Below, in pieces: positions 35,001-37,522 of a stretch of DNA of 37,522 nucleotides. Both the position numbers and the translations under genes were made by a program. This stretch comes from Flavobacteriaceae bacterium (GTDB taxonomy: Bacteria > Bacteroidota > Bacteroidia > Flavobacteriales > Weeksellaceae), in contig JAISMV010000053.1 of the NCBI GenBank assembly GCA_031276535.1, positions 1 through 37,522 of the forward strand, written 5' to 3'. The notes under the pieces are model-generated. The model had not been told where the DNA came from. It did not search any database and saw nothing but the letters and a program-made list of their open reading frames with translations. Within the stretch, counting starts at the first letter, position 1, and each line of letters begins with the position of its first letter.

Positions 35001-35598
35001 GAAATTATAATGAGTCATTAGACTTTTTTTTCATACTAATGACGGCGATAAATCTACAATAGTAGAAATTATAATGAGTCATTAGACGTATTCCTCGTTG
35101 GTCGGATTCTCTTCATCTACAATAGTAGAAATTATAATGAGTCATTAGACAGAATAGAACCCCTATGGAGGATATAACGGATCTACAATAGTAGAAATTA
35201 TAATGAGTCATTAGACCCGAAAATGATAGATAACGCACAACTAAATCTACAATAGTAGAAATTATAATGAGTCATTAGACGATCAAAAACACCTATAACT
35301 CTTTCTAAATCTACAATAGTAGAAATTATAATGAGTCATTAGACAAAATTTCAAACAAAAAGAAACTAATCATCTACAATAGTAGAAATTATAATGAGTC
35401 ATTAGACATCCCATTGTAACAACTTAAAAAATAGATCTACAATAGTAGAAATTATAATGAGTCATTAGACTACAAAAGAGCTACTTGGGTAGGCGCACCT
35501 ATCTACAATAGTAGAAATTATAATGAGTCATTAGACTGCCGACTTACCGGCATGAGCGAAGAATCTACAATAGTAGAAATTATAATGAGTCATTAGAC
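32036..35598 (-). CRISPR. Type V-A CRISPR array: 56 repeats of 36 bp, 55 spacers of 26-32 bp
   Basis: I located 56 repeat units by eye; the first (leader-proximal) is 35563-35598 and the last 32036-32071. In the transcribed (minus) direction each repeat begins GTCTAATGACTC and ends AATTTCTACTATTGTAGAT, the Cas12a crRNA handle: stem UCUAC/GUAGA with loop UAUU. Most spacers are 27-29 bp and no duplicate was noticed. Fifty-two consecutive repeats (from 32292 to the leader) appear identical. At the leader-distal end the units at 32036, 32163 and 32227 have GTCTAACGAC, that at 32099 has the standard base, and the terminal unit also ends GTGGAT. Array direction is set by the handle, the degenerate old end and the cas2-side leader. 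Confidence 0.98.
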
Positions 35599-35618
35599 TC
35601 TAATCTTTTTTATTACTA

Positions 35619-35649
35619 CAAAGGTAGTTGTTTTTCAGGATATTTGCAA
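35619..35649 (-). promoter_or_regulatory. Array promoter: TTGC, 19 bp, TACCTTTG
   Basis: On the minus strand TTGC (35649-35646) and TACCTTTG (35626-35619) are separated by 19 bp, an excellent match to the Bacteroidota -33/-7 pattern. Transcription would start within about 15-20 bp of the first repeat. Confidence 0.75.
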
Positions 35650-35662
35650 CTTTTCCTGAAAA
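35632..35662. promoter_or_regulatory. Inverted repeat TTTTCAGGA-N13-TCCTGAAAA around the -33 element
   Basis: Perfect 9-bp arms at 35632-35640 and 35654-35662 enclose the TTGC -33 element of the array promoter. The site could be a repressor operator, a leader-anchoring site for the adaptation complex, or a stem-loop; the sequence cannot decide. Confidence 0.6.
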
Positions 35663-35779
35663 TTATTTTTCTCCCCCCTATATCATTATTTTTTTTATCC
35701 AGAAATTTCAAAGAACTTATTATAAACACTTTACACTTAAAACCCTACCATATCCTCAAAAAATAGAGACCGGGGTTTG

Positions 35780-36055
35780 TCAGGTAAAATAAAGCAAATC
35801 TTGGTCGCGATGGATGGCATTACCGTATTTTACTGCTTTCTTCTCATCTGTTTCAAAAATAAAAACACTGTCGCCCCCACCGAAACGTTTGGCAAAGACC
35901 GATTCAATCTTTATCTTTAAAATATCTTGTACCCTTTTTGTATTATTGATCTCGAAAACAGAATACTGCAACCTTATACCTCCCTGTTTCACAAGCATCT
36001 TGGAAAAACGGGTTCGTAATTTATTATCAGATATATCGTAACTTACTACAAGCAT
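35780..36055 (-). CDS. cas2: CRISPR-associated endonuclease Cas2
   Basis: Structural partner of Cas1 in spacer acquisition. The track starts at 36121, inside cas1; ATG 36055 gives MLVVSYDISDNKLRTRFSKM, the conserved first strand of Cas2 with D7 and D10, and a normal 91-residue ferredoxin-like protein. Further features are GGIRLQYSVFEI (second strand, dimer interface) and DSVFIFETDEKKAVKYG. It lies 11 bp after the cas1 stop codon and is the last cas gene before the leader. Confidence 0.95.
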   Translation of the reverse strand: MLVVSYDISDNKLRTRFSKMLVKQGGIRLQYSVFEINNTKRVQDILKIKIESVFAKRFGGGDSVFIFETDEKKAVKYGNAIHRDQDLLYFT

Positions 36056-36066
36056 ATTGTTTTTTA

Positions 36067-37038
36067 TTATTTGATTAAAAACCGTGGATAATTTACCGCA
36101 TCTTTTTGTTGCATAAAACAACGATAATATGTTTGTATATACTTAAAAACAGTTGACTTTTGTTCAATCAGCACATCATAAAACATTTTAGTATAATCTT
36201 TATTTTTTTCGTACTTCAAGACATATTCATTTTTGATAAGGTTAAAATCTTCTATTTTGCATTGCTGAAGATTAAAGGCTTTTCGCACCTGCTGGTCGAT
36301 TAGACAACGAAAGGGCTCCACCAGATCGCATATCAGCGACTTACGCTTGAACCATAGTTGATGATAGACTCCCCTATAGGGATCAAAGCCGAATAAACGG
36401 ACAAATGCCTCAATGTAATTGAATAAAAGAGTATATCCTATGTCGAGCGTGGAATTTATAGGGTCGGTTTTCACCCGCGGACAACGGGCTCTCCACGAAA
36501 ACGACTCAAAGTAGGAAGAGAAAAAAGCTGTTGATGCCTTCCCCTCTATCCCCATCACCGAATCATAAGTAGAAGCACAAGGAAGCATAAGCAATAAACC
36601 GTTGCACAGCTTTTTAGCATTTTCCATAGACTCCGATTTCAAGCGGGTTTTTTCCAATAACCGAATTTGATTTCTGATCTTGTTTTCTACCAATACTTTA
36701 GGGATTTGTAAATTCTCCTTTTCGTATTCATATTGTTTCTTTCGTAATAAAAAATTGGCTTCCGCCGTGATGGAAAAGAAAAATACAGGACGAAAATTAG
36801 GCTTCATCACAACCAAAGGAATACCATATCGGGTGCATTTATCTATCAATGGCGTGGTTATGGTAACATGTCCGATAACAAACAACGCCAGTATCTTCTG
36901 AAAGGGTAATTTAGTCAGAGTTTTCTTTTCTGCCGTATCTTCCAGCAAAAGCTCACCGCTCATCACTCGTAACGATCTGTTTTCGATACAATTAATAACG
37001 AATACAGACCTATATTCTATGTCTTTATGTGTAAACAT
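36067..37038 (-). CDS. cas1: CRISPR-associated integrase Cas1 (type V-A)
   Basis: Metal-dependent integrase that inserts new spacers at the leader end. The 323-residue protein has the N-terminal beta domain (residues 1-90, ending in PLIDKCTRYGIPLVVMKP) and the alpha-helical catalytic domain. Active-site residues in order are E165 in MGIEGKAS, H226 in YHQLWFKRKS, and D238/E241 in CDLVEPFR. Its ATG lies within the end of cas4 (14-bp overlap), so cas4 and cas1 are translationally coupled. Gene order cas4-cas1-cas2 followed by the array matches type V-A loci such as those of Francisella and Flavobacterium. Confidence 0.97.
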   Translation of the reverse strand: MFTHKDIEYRSVFVINCIENRSLRVMSGELLLEDTAEKKTLTKLPFQKILALFVIGHVTITTPLIDKCTRYGIPLVVMKPNFRPVFFFSITAEANFLLRKKQYEYEKENLQIPKVLVENKIRNQIRLLEKTRLKSESMENAKKLCNGLLLMLPCASTYDSVMGIEGKASTAFFSSYFESFSWRARCPRVKTDPINSTLDIGYTLLFNYIEAFVRLFGFDPYRGVYHQLWFKRKSLICDLVEPFRCLIDQQVRKAFNLQQCKIEDFNLIKNEYVLKYEKNKDYTKMFYDVLIEQKSTVFKYIQTYYRCFMQQKDAVNYPRFLIK

Positions 37039-37522
37039 TTTCTATTTCTGTTTTGTCGCACAAGCTGCAGTAGATACAGTGCCTGCATTTATTTTCATTC
37101 GTAAATATGGCAGCTTCCGGATTGAACTGTTTAAATTTCAGAATAAGTCTCACCAACTCGGCTTTTCCCTCTTCTGCAGGTATTTTAACAGGAAACGTCT
37201 TATTGGTTGCAATAGCGTAAAAAGCCAGCTTTTCAATTTCATATCCCATCTCAATCATGCAAAAATACTGCGCCCAGAGTTGGTAGATCTGCCCCTGATA
37301 AATAGTGTTTAACTGATATTTTCGTTCTATCAGCAATTTCTCCTTTACCTTGTAAATATCTATTTTCCCTGCAATGCCCAATTCGTCGCAATACACCGAC
37401 AACCCTGTGATCTCATCTTTCCGACTGCTATATTTCTTCTCATCAATTGCCGCATGGGCAGCTTTCCCCCGTGTTTGGGGAAAAGCATGAACCAAATCCT
37501 CATCACCTCCCGCATACACATT
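37025..37522 (-). CDS. cas4: CRISPR-associated Cas4 exonuclease, 5' end outside window
   Basis: RecB-like iron-sulfur nuclease that trims pre-spacers and selects those next to a PAM. Visible parts are the conserved TRGKAAHAAID histidine, GIAGKIDIY with the catalytic aspartate, LIERKYQL (the E-x-K motif), YQGQIYQLWAQYFCM with the QxxxY-type motif III, and the C-terminal cysteine cluster CRHCIYCSLC for the 4Fe-4S centre. The frame is open to the window edge, and the first methionine in the track (MYAGGDEDL) aligns with an internal position of known Cas4, so the true start, including the N-terminal cluster cysteine, is beyond 37522. Confidence 0.95.
   Translation of the reverse strand, partial: NVYAGGDEDLVHAFPQTRGKAAHAAIDEKKYSSRKDEITGLSVYCDELGIAGKIDIYKVKEKLLIERKYQLNTIYQGQIYQLWAQYFCMIEMGYEIEKLAFYAIATNKTFPVKIPAEEGKAELVRLILKFKQFNPEAAIFTNENKCRHCIYCSLCDKTEIENVYT

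Larger units (their letters stand above)
35599..35779 (-). promoter_or_regulatory. CRISPR leader between cas2 and the array
   Basis: 181 bp, AT-rich, between the cas2 stop codon and the first repeat. The array-proximal third holds a promoter (next entry) and an inverted repeat; the remainder has T- and A-runs and an AAACCC...GGGTTT pairing just after cas2 that could be a weak terminator. Leaders also guide spacer insertion by Cas1-Cas2; which bases do so here is not visible. Confidence 0.85.

Noticed and set aside
32036-35598. Self-targeting spacers
   Set aside because: I compared a few spacers with the window by eye and saw no match; a genome-wide search would be needed, so no claim is made.
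35740-35778. AAACCC...GGGTTT pairing after cas2 as a terminator
   Set aside because: Short stem with a long loop and no T-run in the transcribed direction; kept only as a remark in the leader entry.
36056-36121. N-terminal extension of cas2 in the track
   Set aside because: It lies within cas1 and the gap; Cas2 family similarity begins exactly at MLVVSYDIS.
1-37522. tRNA or rRNA genes
   Set aside because: The larger intergenic regions were scanned for tRNA-like arms and rRNA words; none was convincing.

Overview
The window looks like a low-GC Bacteroidota chromosome, most likely class Flavobacteriia (Weeksellaceae-like, though the genus cannot be fixed from sequence alone). Supporting signs are the TAnnTTTG-type -7 promoter elements in front of many genes, families largely confined to Bacteroidota (DUF5686 outer-membrane protein, OstA-like protein with Bacteroidota architecture, cyclophilin-FKBP fusion lipoprotein, a secreted protein resembling the HYC_CC_PP family, carboxypeptidase-regulatory-domain TonB receptor) and signal peptides ending in ...SQ/...AQ.

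Layout. 1-5000: a partial MITE-like repeat, pepD dipeptidase, a higBA toxin-antitoxin pair, a UMF1/Atg22-like MFS transporter, a truncated second copy of the repeat, a YjbR/MmcQ protein, and the decayed start of an IS4-like transposase. 5000-9000: a small winged-helix protein paired with a GyrI-like effector-binding protein, an N-acetylglucosamine-kinase-like ATPase and a two-gene ABC exporter. 9000-15300: DUF5686 outer-membrane protein, SPOR-like secreted protein, HflX, OstA/LptA-like protein and Fur. 15500-21000: MsrA, two proteins of unknown role (one with a carboxypeptidase-regulatory domain, one DUF4442 hotdog), then a small cysteine-containing secreted protein followed by a TonB-dependent receptor with a histidine-rich tandem-repeat insertion, ending at a strong terminator. 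21000-29900: RRM protein, UvrB, DprA, GNAT acetyltransferase, a TrmH-like methyltransferase overlapping a secreted coiled-coil protein, the bifunctional NAD(P)H-hydrate repair enzyme and a 3-methyladenine DNA glycosylase. 29900-32000: a gene-poor stretch with an orphan terminator and the complete MITE-like copy, then a cyclophilin-FKBP lipoprotein.

32036 to the right edge is a type V-A (Cas12a) CRISPR-Cas locus on the minus strand: cas4 (cut by the window edge), cas1, cas2, a leader with a recognisable promoter, and an array of 56 repeats and 55 spacers. The repeat ends in the Cas12a crRNA handle AATTTCTACTATTGTAGAT. The effector itself is not in the window; by family gene order it should lie immediately beyond position 37522. 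Cas1, Cas2 and Cas4 would acquire spacers, the leader promoter would transcribe the array, and Cas12a would process it through the handle hairpin and cut DNA. This is a known class of system. The less familiar details are an inverted repeat centred on the -33 element of the leader promoter, the mosaic of repeat variants at the old end, the His-rich loop of the TonB receptor with an operator-like palindrome upstream, and two candidate leaderless genes.
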